Assembly: GCA_015499985.1 (NCBI GenBank)
Contig: JAAAUF010000634.1
Location: 1-24,710, forward strand
Direction: 5' to 3'
Length of the DNA stretch: 24,710 nucleotides
From: Haplosporangium gracile
Taxonomy: Eukaryota; Mortierellomycota; Mortierellomycetes; Mortierellales; Mortierellaceae
This document shows positions 1-10,111 of this stretch, piece by piece. The position numbers were made by a program, and so were the translations under genes. Within the stretch, counting starts at the first letter, position 1, and every line of letters begins with the position of its first letter. Under the pieces are notes generated by a model that ran no database searches, had not been told where the DNA came from, and was given only the letters and a program-made list of their open reading frames with translations.

Positions 1-1398
1 CATACCTCACACATAAGTGCCTAAACAATCAAATAAAGCGTTTTTAGTACCAGAGCGCCGCGAGAAGGCGTCCTAGGTTAATTAATTCGTTCCCTTTTTC
101 TCTCAACGTCAGCTAGCCATCTGCGCTGTGTTGGGTTCATTTCCATCCCACCATCGATACGTCTACTAACCCTGGCCTAAAATAAAAGCGCTCCTAGATA
201 AAGGGCTGTGTATACCTTCGCTCCACCTATCAGGGGCATGTACCACCTCTCATATAAACGACTAGAGAAGTCTAGAGAGAGAAAAAAAAAGCAAGGGAAG
301 GAGGCTCTGGTTCGAAAGAAAGATCCAAAGATTAATATCTCTGAATCATGCATCTCACATATTTTTTTTCCACCTTGCTCTCGCTTCAGAAAATGGCTCC
401 TCACCTTCTTGAATGAAGACATCGTTCGGCTCGGCTGAACAAGAAATACCTATTTGGAGTACAATAGGGAATAATAGAGAAAAAAAAAAAAAAAAAATTA
501 AAGAATGTGTGCAACAAAAAAAAAAAAAATTTTTTTTTTTTTTTTTTTTTTTTCTTTCAACACTTCTAGGCCAAAACATTGTGAATACGCTATGCACGCA
601 ATCTCATTTCTGTATTGTCTATTTTCAACTACATTTTTTGTGGTCTGGATATGGTTTAGAGGCGATTGAAGAAAGAGGTTTAAAAGGGAAGGAAAAATAC
701 AAAACAGACAGGGACAAAGCACAAGGCAGTAGATGAAAAAAAAACGCGACAGAAAAAAAGACAAGGCCGAGCCAGGTGACGGACGGTATCTTGTGCTCCC
801 CGGGACGCAAGAAACGCGCGCGCGAATATTAACAAAAAAAATTAACTTATCTTCATCCCCATTTTCATTTCCTCCGTTTTTTCTACACCTTGCCCATTCA
901 CAAATGTGGTTGGGGTTGGCGTTTGACTGAAAACAACCTAGCCTTTGAAGAAGAAGAGGGAGGTGGGTGGTACGATTTTGTGAGCCAAGAGTAGACAAGG
1001 GGCAGGAGTGAAAAAATGGACCATGAGGTTTAGCGATCGGGAAAATGATCAGATCTCGTAATACAATTCATGGGCTATGATTGGGTCTGCTTGGAGGTTG
1101 GCTGAATGGCCTGAGCTCCCCGCCCTTTGCCTAAAAGGACGACAAGAAAAATGATCTGACAAAACCATCTGATGAGGGTTCGTGCTCGTCAGCACCCTTT
1201 TATGTGGGCTCGAAAAAACAAAAAAAAATACGGAGAGGAGGACGCAAAGAGGGACTCAATAGGGCAGTATTGAAGAAAAGTCTGGAACCTTTCTAACGAC
1301 CAGAAAAACCCCATCAGACTCACACGACACTAAATTCGCGTCAGAATATGAAACGCAAATTTAATTAATAATGATACAAATCCACAATGTAGCAAGCG
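1..1398. other. Left flank, no supported gene
   Basis: I see no convincing exon here. The open frames overlap one another on both strands, are rich in Lys/Phe/Ser from A- and T-runs, and have no recognisable domain. The notable content is homopolymeric: an A-run at about 481-497 and an A14/T24 junction at 516-553. The right end probably carries the 3' untranslated region of the WD40 gene, which is transcribed leftward and stops at 1399. Confidence 0.6.
516..553. repeat. A14-T24 palindromic homopolymer junction
   Basis: A run of 14 A (516-529) is followed directly by 24 T (530-553). It is fully self-complementary over 14 base pairs with no loop, and a second A-run lies just upstream at 481-497. 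It could be a cruciform or nucleosome-excluding element, or an error-prone assembly site. Confidence 0.8.
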
Positions 1399-3291
1399 CT
1401 AATCATCATCATCACTTCCCATGAGCTCCGCAAGCTCCCTCTCCTCCTCCTCAGTCATCATCCCCGGCTTGCGCTCCTCCTCGGCCTTCTTCTCCTCTCC
1501 TTTCGTCACTGCTGCTGGCTCCGAAGCGCTACTGCCCAAAGAAAGCGCAGCAACAGAGGGATCCTCCTCCTTGGGAGTAGGAAGGGCCAGATCCTGTTCC
1601 TTCAACGACCACCGACGAACCGTGTTATCCAGCGATCCAGTAATCAGTGTTGTTCCCACCGCGACCATACTCGACACCTCGTCAAAGTGTCCCTTAATCT
1701 CCGTAATCAGCTTTCCCGTCTAATTTATCATTCACAAAGATATAAAATAGAACGTTGTAAGTTAATGATTTGGCTCCGGTTGCTGATACTCTTCCATGCC
1801 TTAAATCAAACGCGAGTGGGTGCTAGAATCACATAGTCGCCATGCATTGTAACCCGTATGTTAATTACTTACAGCGACAGACCAGACGCGCACGGATTCC
1901 TGGCGTCCTCCGGTAACTACATAGGGCCCTGCGAGTGCGATCGACTTTACGAAATCTGGATGCCACAATGTCGTATCCACCTTCTTCGCCTACATTTTCC
2001 ACAGTACGAAATATATATAAATTAGAAGCATGCTCGATATCATTGAGCCACAGTATACTCACAAACAACCACAATTCAATAAGTATGCAAAACTTTACCT
2101 CCAGATCAAGTCTCTGAGCGGTTTTGTCGGCGGATGTAGACCAGATCTCGACTCCAGCTTCAACAACAATCCTATAGACAGTCGTCTCATGGTGTTTGAA
2201 CACATGCACACAGTGCCCACCCCTTCCTTGCCCACGCTCAATATCCCATTTCCGGATCGTCCCGTCACTCCCCGCAGAGTACAAATACTCCTTGCCACGA
2301 TCCTCATTTTCCTCAGCGTCATCATCCTTCTGCTCATTATCCTCCTCGACTGTCAAGCACAGATCATTAATCCCACGAGCATGACCCTTCCAGGGCCCAC
2401 CAGCACCACCCCGGAACTCTTCAAACGTCTCCAAGTCCCAATGCAGAATCGTGCCGTCATATGAAGCTGAGAACAATTCATGTGCGATTCGCTTCCTCTT
2501 CCTTCCATCGTCTCCGCCCTCAAGGTTATCGACGAGGATGGTCCGGACTGCAAGGGCTTTGACGAAATCGGTATGGCCCTTGAGGGTGGCAAGACAGGTC
2601 TTGGACTCTGTGTCCCAGACACGGATTGACTTGTCCCATGATCCTGTGACGAGGCGTTCTTGGCCCTGGTGGGTCTGGTAAACGGCTACCCTTGTCACTG
2701 GTCCTGTGTGCCCGTGGAACAGCTTCATTGTCTTTCCAGTCTATTCGTGTCGTTTTTTTTTTTTTTTTTTTTTTTTTGGCCAGCAAGTGGGGAAAGGAAT
2801 AATTAGAACATCAAATTTGCACGAGAATGACAGCCAGGAAAAATTCAGGAACCAGTAAACTAAAAGTTGACGGTCAGCACAAATCAGTACAACAACTTTA
2901 CCTCAAGGTTGATCTTGCGCGCAATATGTCCGCTCTCTGCAGTAAACAGCGTCGCCCCCACCAACGCCTTATCCTCCACAACAATCGCACTCATCGTCCT
3001 CGACTCCTCCCCCGCTGGTGAAGCCTCCTCTCCAACAGTTGCAGCGGTAGCAGCAGTAGTAGCGGACGTGGCGGAGCGACGAAGTCCGAGACACATATCA
3101 AGGACCTTGGACGAGACCTTGATGGCTTGACCCTTATCAAAGTTGACCATTCCCTGTCTCGCGGCCATCCTCGCAATGTCGGCATCTGTCTGGAAAAAGT
3201 TCTCGGCCTCTGAACTGATGTTGGGCGAGAAGTCGATGTCCTCCACCGGGATCTGATATGCTGTTGGGTGTTGTGTTGAATTGCTAGACAT
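1399..3291 (-). CDS. WD40-repeat protein, 7-blade propeller, 4 exons
   Basis: The coding exons are 3291-2902, 2740-2099, 1989-1873 and 1719-1399, giving 489 residues. All three introns are phase 0, with donors GTAAAG, GTAAAG and GTAAGT. The ATG at 3289-3291 opens the first exon. Seven WD-like repeats are visible. Their closing strands include KSIRVWD, GTILHWD, GTIRKWD, ESVRVWS and NTVRRWS, with GH dipeptides in several repeats (GHTGPV, GHTDFV, GHARGI, GHFDEV). Residues 1-60 are non-repeat. The tail from about residue 425 is Ala/Glu-rich and ends in an acidic GSDDDD. WD40 propellers are protein-protein scaffolds, and the sequence does not identify the complex. It lies 588 bases downstream of the MYB gene on the same strand. 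Intron 1 carries a 25-base homopolymer next to its 3' splice site. The family call is firm; no specific ortholog is claimed. Confidence 0.93.
2753..2777. repeat. T25 homopolymer (A25 on the sense strand) in WD40 intron 1
   Basis: The run is 25 consecutive T on the + strand. On the transcribed strand it is an A-run ending about 11 bases before the acceptor at 2741-2742, where a fungal intron would normally have its branch point or pyrimidine tract. Its length is likely polymorphic or subject to sequencing error. Confidence 0.85.
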
Positions 3292-3879
3292 GGTGGGTGG
3301 GGAGTGAGGAAAGAGAATACGTTATTGGCGGAGTGAAAAAAAGATGAACAAGAAAAGCGAATGTCAAGGGACGAGATGATGGAGATCAGCTAGTTCTTTT
3401 TGAAGCGCGCTCTTTTGGTGACTGTTCCTTCAGGGACTCAAATTGATCAGAGTCGCGTTGTTAAAAATTGATTTGCGCGGTTGAAGGTTTTGGACCATTT
3501 CCCTCAAACAAACGCGCCAAAGCTTTCGACTGCGGACAAAAAGGACTCCCCTTTAATAACCAAAGACAACAACAGAGAAAAAAAAAGAAAATAGTTATCT
3601 ACAGAAAATAAGCGCGCGACAAGCAAAAGAAAGAGAGAAGGAAGGATAAACGTATTGATCTAAACAAGTGGGAAGTGTGGAAATGGGAGTGAAACACTAA
3701 AGTGCGTGAAGTAGAAAGTGTGGATTGGATATCAAAGGAAAAAAATGAGGTTACTGTATACTGAAATAAGAAAAGGCATGTGCTATGTACAAAGTGTACT
3801 TGTTACTTCAAGTAGAAGAAGGATGAGAAAGTCTAAAAAAAAAAAAGGACAACGTGAAAAGCAATGAGTGGCATGGTGC
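3292..3879. other. Intergenic: WD40 5' flank and MYB 3' flank
   Basis: The stretch holds no gene. The left part carries the GCGC motif cluster and should be the promoter of the WD40 gene. The right part is A-rich and should contain the MYB 3' untranslated region. Confidence 0.6.
3403..3520 (-). promoter_or_regulatory. GCGC-core motif cluster upstream of the WD40 gene
   Basis: Three GCGC-containing sites lie 110-230 bases upstream of the WD40 start: the palindromic AGCGCGCT core at 3404-3411, TTTGCGCGG at 3472-3480, and CGCGCCAAA at 3513-3521 (TTTGGCGCG on the other strand). The last fits the E2F/DP-type consensus TTTSGCGC and resembles fungal MBF-type sites. Cell-cycle control of the WD40 gene is inference from motifs alone. 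Confidence 0.35.
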
Positions 3880-6800
3880 CTATCGGCGCTCTATCTCCTC
3901 GGAACTTAAGCAGAGGTTGTCGATGGCCATGAGTTCACGGACAGAGCCACGACGGATCGCAAGATAGGCGGCACTAGGCTTAGGCGAGGCCTGCTTCTGC
4001 TTCTGAACATCGTGGTCCAACTCCATGTCGTCCTGGTCTCGATCAGATCCATGCTCAGAGTTCGAATAGTCGACAGATGAACGCTCGGATCGAAAGTGAG
4101 TTGGTGGCGCCATCCCTGAAGACGGCGACAACGAGTGTCGACGACCTGCTTGAATACTACCAGGTCCAAATCGTTGCTCGATATGGTACGAGTGGTGCGC
4201 TCGCTCCGAGTTGTGCTGAGAGTACCCATGATGCTCCTCTGAATGGTCCTCTTCTTTCAAATGGCTCAGCGAGGTCGAGAAACGGCGGGTGAGAGCATTC
4301 GGCTTGGCGATCTTGGTGCTCATTACTGCATCCTCGATGTCGTTGCTCCGGTCCGTCACCGCTGACATGGATGCCCTCCTTGGTCCTCCGTACTCGCCTT
4401 CATGACCGTACTCTGTCGATTCCTCCTTGCTCTGGACAACAAAGGTGGTGGGTCGATCTCGAACGGGCATTTCGCGGTGCTGCTCAGCCAAGTTTGCCAA
4501 CTCTGCCAGTGCCGAGAACGGGTCGAGATCCAATAAACGGCGGTGCTCATGCTGGTTCTGTCGACTGGGGTGATGACCCAAGGATTCGTGTCGGGTCATG
4601 TTAGGGCGGGGGAGTGAGTGGTTCAGCTGCTGCTCTTGAAGGTAATAACCGTAGCCATGCTCCATGGGATGACTATTGTAGGGTGGCACTGCGCCGCTTG
4701 AGCTCGATACTGTCATGGCAGAGGACGACCGGATCATCTTGTTTTGCATATTATTACCAAGGGAGGTGTTAGGCGATGAGGCAGACGTCGCCATGGCTGC
4801 TGAGGTAGATGTATAATAAGGGCCATTGGACTTGTGAATCGAGGGATTGCCAGGCAAGTTTGGTCTTGTTTGTCCAGGACTAGGGCCTTGAAGAGGTTTG
4901 TTGTTTGGTGGATAGTTTCCAGGGGCTGAGCGGACGTTGGATCCCATGGAGATTGAACGCGACATGCTCGGTGAGAACTGGACCTTGCTGTTGGTGTCGG
5001 GGGTGATGGGAGGTGTGAGGACACTACGAGTCGTCTGGGCACCATCGTACTGGTTCTCCTGTGCGCCATGTGAATGTACTGCCTGGAACCCTGCGTGAGC
5101 CTTTGCCGCCATCTCCAACGAAGGCATGGAGTGCCGCCTCTCTATATATAAAGATGTAAATAAACATGGTTAGTACACCTGTCAATGCGCCAAAAAAAAA
5201 TGAAAAACTACATAGAGGTGTAATGTTTGTTTACCATATGGGTCGAAGCGATGGTTGCGGGAGAGAACAGTGGGCGAGGTGGCGGTGGTCGGTGAAGCGA
5301 GTGGTGAGATATTCGCTGTGGTAGACCCTGAGCTGTTGTCATGGAGTTTCATTTGGAGTTCTACATAATAGTAAAGGAGTAAAGAAAAAATATTTAGGCA
5401 GGTTAATGGCTCCTCTTTCTGTCTAGGTGTGTCACTTAAAACACTCCTCTGCTCAAATTACGTCAAAATAACGCCAAAGAGACATGCCTGCGGGATCCTG
5501 GAGACTGAGACGTCTTCGCTTTCGCTGCATGGATGTGTTGAAGTGGTTCTTGATGGCATTGTCGGGACGACCGGGCATCAGTTTTGACATTTCAGCCCAC
5601 TTGGACCCAAACTGCTCGAACAACTTGAAGATGAGCTCGTCTTCTTTTGCTGTGAAGGGGGACTTGTCAACTAGCGAAGAGTAGGAAGAACAAGGGGGTT
5701 CATTTAGGCGGCAATTTAGTACATCTGTTCTAAACTCCTCACCACCTCCACTACATAGACAAGATTGCCCCTTCGAATTTTGTGCGAAAGAGGGTAAATA
5801 GTTTCACCAACTTACTGCTTGGATCAAGATGGTTATGCCATCGTTCACGGCATTGTTTGCCAGTGCGCGAGCCCAATCGGCTTGCGATAAGGACCCATTT
5901 CTCTGCGCCCAATTCTTTCACAAGGTTTCGGAGCTGTCGATCCTCCTATGGGTGATGCATATATCAAAAAAATAAAAAAAAGAGAGCAGTTGGTGGGCAA
6001 GCAAGTGATATGTGAGCGGGAAGGAAGGAAGGAGAAAGGGTCAACGCAAATGCAGGACAACAAAAGAAAAAGAGGCGAAAGGCATGCCGATGATGTCGAT
6101 GGAGGGGATAGACAAAGCGAATTTCGCTGGTATCTTTTCTCTCATTCCTCGGTGAATTTAGCGTGTCAATCGGCAAACGAAGTCATTCGAATTACTGATT
6201 GACAGAGGCAGAGAGAAAGAGAACTCCCATGAGAACAACAAAGCAGGCATTTCTTACGCACGTTACAAAAAAGAAAAGGCTAGAAAGGTGCGCACAAGAA
6301 ACAAAGGAGCGACAAGCAAAGCAAGAAAAGGCCTTTCTTCCTTCATCGTTACCTCTGGGGTCCATGGACCTTTAATCGATCTGGGCTTGGAAATCATTCG
6401 CCAACGTTGGAGGCACTGATCCTTGTCTCGAGATCCGTCCGGGAAGCAGTACTCTGCAATTCTCTTCCAGGCCTTGCCGCTGAACTTGGCTGCTGCTTCT
6501 CTTAGCAAGTTATCCTAGAGGGAGCGATATGTATGTGCATGACGAGCGGGGAGGGAGGCAGTAACAAGACATAGAAAGCCATGGTGGGTAGAGGAGATGT
6601 AACAGGAGCGAAAGAGAGCGAGAGAGAGAGAGAAATATATGCATCAGTTAACGGTCGCTTTTCAGGTTGAACTTAACAATAAGCAGCAGGGTATTATGCG
6701 CATTCGACTCCTCTTGTTTCTTCTGCTTCGCATCCACTCCTCTCCTCTGCAGACACACACCCTCTCTTTTCCTCTGGCTTCCAGCAAACAATGCCATAAA

Positions 6801-9800
6801 CAATCAAAACCAAGCTGAAAAGTAGTAGTTACGGATAACAATAAAAAGGACACAAGGATAAAAGCAAGAGCGCTTTTCTTTGCAAGAGTAGGGCTTGTGA
6901 GGAGAAGGGTGAGGGCGAAAGTGAGAGTAGAAAGTAGAAAAGAGATGTGCCAGGAAGAAGAAAGGAAGAGCGTAAGGGCTGTAAAGGATGCTGCAACGGA
7001 TGTTCTCTCTAAAAGAATCAGCGCGGTGAGTGGAGACAACAAGAAACGTGGGAGTTGGTTGGTTGGTTGGATGGATGGGTCGTTGGTATTTGATGCGTTT
7101 GGGGGTAGGAAAAAGACGACCACCGTTGCGAGAGTGGTGTGTGTGCGCGAGCGTGAATGTGGAGAGGCGGAGGGATGAGATTGGACGGAAGGGACTGAGT
7201 GAAATAAGACTAGGGTAAGTGGTGTAAGGGGAGAAGAGTGAAAAGAAGAATGAGGGCAGCGATAAAAGGAAAGGGGGACTGTGGGATAGCTCAGAAGAAA
7301 AAGGAAGAGAGAGGACAGGCGCGAAGGAGTGGGTGGGCAAAGAGGGAAAGAGCAGAAAGGGGAGGGAACTGTGGGTAGAAGGCGAAGAGCGAAGGAGGAA
7401 GGGATTGAGAGAGCTGAAAAAGAGGAAGAGGGATAGGAACTAAAAAAGAGAAGAGGAGAGCGTGAAAAGAAAAGAAGAGAAGGGAACAATAAGCTTTGCC
7501 CTGGGGTCATTGAATAATAATGAGGGAAAGAGGCGAAAAAAAGAAGGAAAGAAAGGAAAACACAGTGCGCGATGAAGACAGAGGGAGAGGCGATATGGGG
7601 ATGGTCGTTCAGGTGAGCAAAAAATGGCTGGAAAATGTGTAACTGGAGGACTGTGGCGAAACTCAGGAGCACACACATGGTCAGAGCACACTTGTACACA
7701 TTCTGAGCAACAACAATGATGATGAAGTTGATGTATCGAGAGAATAGTATGTCTCGATTCAACTCAAAAGACGAGAGCGAGGGGGTTGGAGGTGGGTTGA
7801 AGAAGGACAGTGACCACAAGGAGACACATGTTAGAGGCGAAGAAGAGAATGAAAAGGAAGGGCAACAGAATGATGCTCTCCATTAGCAATCGACTGTTAG
7901 GGAAAAATAAGAAATCGGTAATGAAAAAAATATTATTCAATTGAACGCCGGGCTGCTTGTAACAATCGGTGGCAAATACAACAGCTAAAAGAACATAACC
8001 CGACGCAACTAAGCATCAATTACGCTTTTGTTCATGATATCTCTTTCTCGCAATGGGCATTGTCAAAAGAAAAAAAAAGGGGGGGGGGGAGTAGAAATAT
8101 AGGTGGAAGAAAGAAAGGGATAGAGAAGGAGAGAGGGGTTGAACATGCAATGACCCCCATGAATGAATGTGTGTGTGTGTGAGTAGGTCATCAGCATCAT
8201 TAAGAGAGGGAGGGCATACGAACATCGTCATCGCACCGCGGTGTGTAAGTGTATGTATATATTTGTGTATGTGTCCAGCGCGCGCATCTCTCTTCACAAT
8301 CCTTGGAGCTCATAAACCATTTCCCTCCCTCTCAATCACCGTGGGATAATATTAATATCCACGAAACATGGTTCATTCCATTACATGCAACGCGCAGTCC
8401 CTCTGTCCTGGGAACGCGCCACGAATTCAGGGATCGAACAAGGGTAAGCATCGACCAGTGCCACACACGGAGAAGGGAAATAAAAAAAGGGCTGGACGTT
8501 GGAAACACACTCACACATATCGATGATGAGAGCCATGGTCCGATACGAAGAAATAACAAAACCAATGACAGCACACTGGCTGTGAGGTAGACAGGCGGAC
8601 ATGCCAGCCATGCACTCCTTATTTCTAGCATTGTTCTTCCTCTTCCTTCTTTTGGCTCTTTATTTACCCCTTCTCTCATCCCCTTCTTCTCTCTCCCTCT
8701 TTCTCCCTCTCTCTCCCTGCTTCACTCCCTCCTTCCTCATCCCTGCCCCCCTCTTCAACAACTCCCCTTTTCCCTCCTATATTTTCCCCCTCTCTATCTT
8801 CAGTATTAACATCAGATCAGCCTTGCACCCAAAAATACTTAAGCTAACCAAAAAAAAAAAAAAAACCAAGGCGGAGGGATGGCGGATGGTTGGGGTGAAA
8901 TAGACCGATCTGGGTGGTGTTATTCCTGTCAAGAACACACAACTACTACTACTACCCCCCAGCTGGTAAACAATTGATGAAAAGACAGTGCTGGATGAAG
9001 GCGAAAAGAAAAAAATGCGGTTGCAACGGCCATGTCACACATCCCACAGAACACAGAAAAAGTCCCCCTATTAACCTGGGGTCTATGGCTGCAAACAGAG
9101 CAAAAAAAGTAGGGGGTTGAGAGTAAGAAGAACCTGAAGGGGAGGAGAGGGATGGAAAACATGGCTAATAAATAAAAACAATATCATCAACAACATCACC
9201 AAAGGAGATGTAAGGAGGATGACTAAGTAACCACGTTCCGAAGCCCATTGCCACGCTTCCTCCCAGCCGTTTGTTATGTCTCTTATTCACGCCACTCTGT
9301 CGGCTCATATATCAACTTGTCATTATTTTTTGTTTACCTCTTGACGCGTCCATTGGATGCCGCCGACACAAGCCTCACCGTCAGACGCAGAGTCATCAGA
9401 CTCCATGGTCGCCTCTGCTTGCTGTTGCTGTTGTTGCTGATGGTCATCATCGTGCATAGGCGTTGGTGGGGATGACATTGGATGGATTAGCAAGGACATC
9501 GAGGGGTGCATAGGTTGTCCATGAAAAGGCAACATCGATGACGACGACTGTTGCTGTTGCTGTTGCTTTTGAATCTTTTGTTGTTGGCTGGGGTGAGGTG
9601 GAGGTGGAGAGGCATAGTTGTGGTGAGGAGGCAGTTGGAGGTGCGGGTGGCTCAAGGTGTGCGAGTGCGATCGGAAAAGCTTGTTTCCAGAAGTAGAAGA
9701 AGAGCGAGGTGGGCGGTCTCCAAAGGCAGTGCCACTGTTTCCTTTCGTGGGATGTGGTGCATGGGTTGAATGGTGTGTATGTGTTGGGTATTGAAGGTGT

Positions 9801-10111
9801 TCGTGCATCAATGGTGGTTGTGCCTGTTGTTGCTGTTGCTTTTTCTGCTGCTGTGATTGCTGCTGTTGTTTCTGCTGCTGTTGTGAGTTTGGAGGAGACG
9901 GGGATGGTTGATGATGGAGATATTGAATATGCTGATGTTGTTGCTGCTGGTATTGCTGCTGTTGGTGAAGTGGTTGGAGGGGCTGGTGCTGAGACATCTC
10001 GGACTGGCTTGCTCGCTGGTGATGATGACCCGACTGAGGCTGACGAGGTAGAGAAGCGTTATCCTCGTTGTAGTTGAGCGACGGATAGCTTGCTCGACGG
10101 GCGTGGTGCAT
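3880..10111 (-). CDS. Three-repeat (R1R2R3) MYB transcription factor, Gln-rich, 6 exons
   Basis: The coding exons are 10111-9338, 6514-6353, 5945-5816, 5670-5473, 5360-5235 and 5141-3880, giving 883 residues. An in-frame TAA lies two codons before the ATG. Residues 1-253 are Gln/His/Pro/Ser-rich with several polyQ tracts and look disordered. Three MYB repeats follow. R1 is about 254-296 (W254, W274, W296). R2 is 309-348 (W309, W329, W348, with GKQCRERWHNHLDP). R3 is 361-399 (F361, W380, F399, with GRPDNAIKNHF), followed by a basic QRKRRR, a likely nuclear localisation signal. The rest is low-complexity Ser/His/Gln-rich sequence. Family members are nuclear DNA-binding regulators that recognise AACNG cores. 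Intron 1 spans 2823 bases and separates the E and D of the R1 motif WTRQED. The donor of exon 4 (GTTATT at 5472) is weak; it was chosen because it is the best site giving the phase needed by the next exon. No ortholog name is claimed. Confidence 0.9.
6611..6634. repeat. AG dinucleotide microsatellite
   Basis: The sequence is an imperfect GA/AG run close to the 3' end of MYB intron 1. On the sense strand it is a CT tract about 100 bases before the acceptor, just left of a TAACGG motif (6649-6654) that matches the MYB-site consensus YAACNG. Confidence 0.7.
8071..8089. repeat. A8-G11 homopurine tract
   Basis: Eight A are followed by eleven G, all purine on the + strand, inside the MYB giant intron. 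Tracts like this can form triplex or G-rich structures, stall polymerases and mis-assemble. Confidence 0.8.
8168..8182. repeat. TG dinucleotide microsatellite
   Basis: This is a short GT repeat within MYB intron 1, with further imperfect GTGTAT-type repeats at about 8240-8275. Confidence 0.75.
9400..9970 (-). repeat. PolyQ-coding CAG/CAA tracts in MYB exon 1
   Basis: On the minus strand there are several CAG/CAA runs: near 9420-9440, 9548-9570, 9825-9885 and 9935-9965. They encode Gln tracts interrupted by Lys, His or Ser. The mixed CAG/CAA use suggests selection for Gln rather than a pure expanding triplet repeat. The frame is unbroken through all of them. Confidence 0.75.

Larger units (their letters stand above)
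6515..9337 (-). other. Giant intron 1 of the MYB gene (2823 bases)
   Basis: The donor is GTAAAC at 9337 and the acceptor is CTCCCTCTAG ending at 6515, both phase 0. Splicing joins WTRQE to DNLL, which is exactly a MYB repeat start. The other introns of this gene are roughly 90-410 bases. The interior is strongly strand-asymmetric: about 6890-7600 is purine-rich on the + strand, and about 8600-8810 is pyrimidine-rich on the + strand. It holds AG and TG microsatellites, an A8G11 tract, and several hydrophobic minus-strand stretches with splice-like borders. RNA evidence is needed to tell whether it also holds alternative exons, an internal promoter or a nested gene. Confidence 0.75.

Noticed and set aside
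7280..7300. TAGCTCAG, resembling a tRNA A box
   Set aside because: No T-arm/B box, acceptor stem or anticodon arm can be found downstream.
6662..7819. 385-codon minus-strand ORF within the MYB giant intron
   Set aside because: It is Ser/Leu/Pro/Phe-rich and lies on a strand made almost entirely of C and T, where stop codons are rare by composition. There is no domain and no matching splice structure over most of its length. Only its first part is kept, as a possible exon-like segment.
9709..10077. 122-codon plus-strand ORF
   Set aside because: It is the antisense shadow of the Gln-rich MYB exon; its Val/Ala runs are the complement of CAG/CAA repeats.
9323..10111. Gln-rich ORF as an independent gene
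   Set aside because: Its end carries a good donor in phase 0, and joining to 6514 completes a MYB repeat exactly. Reading on gives only VNKK before a stop.
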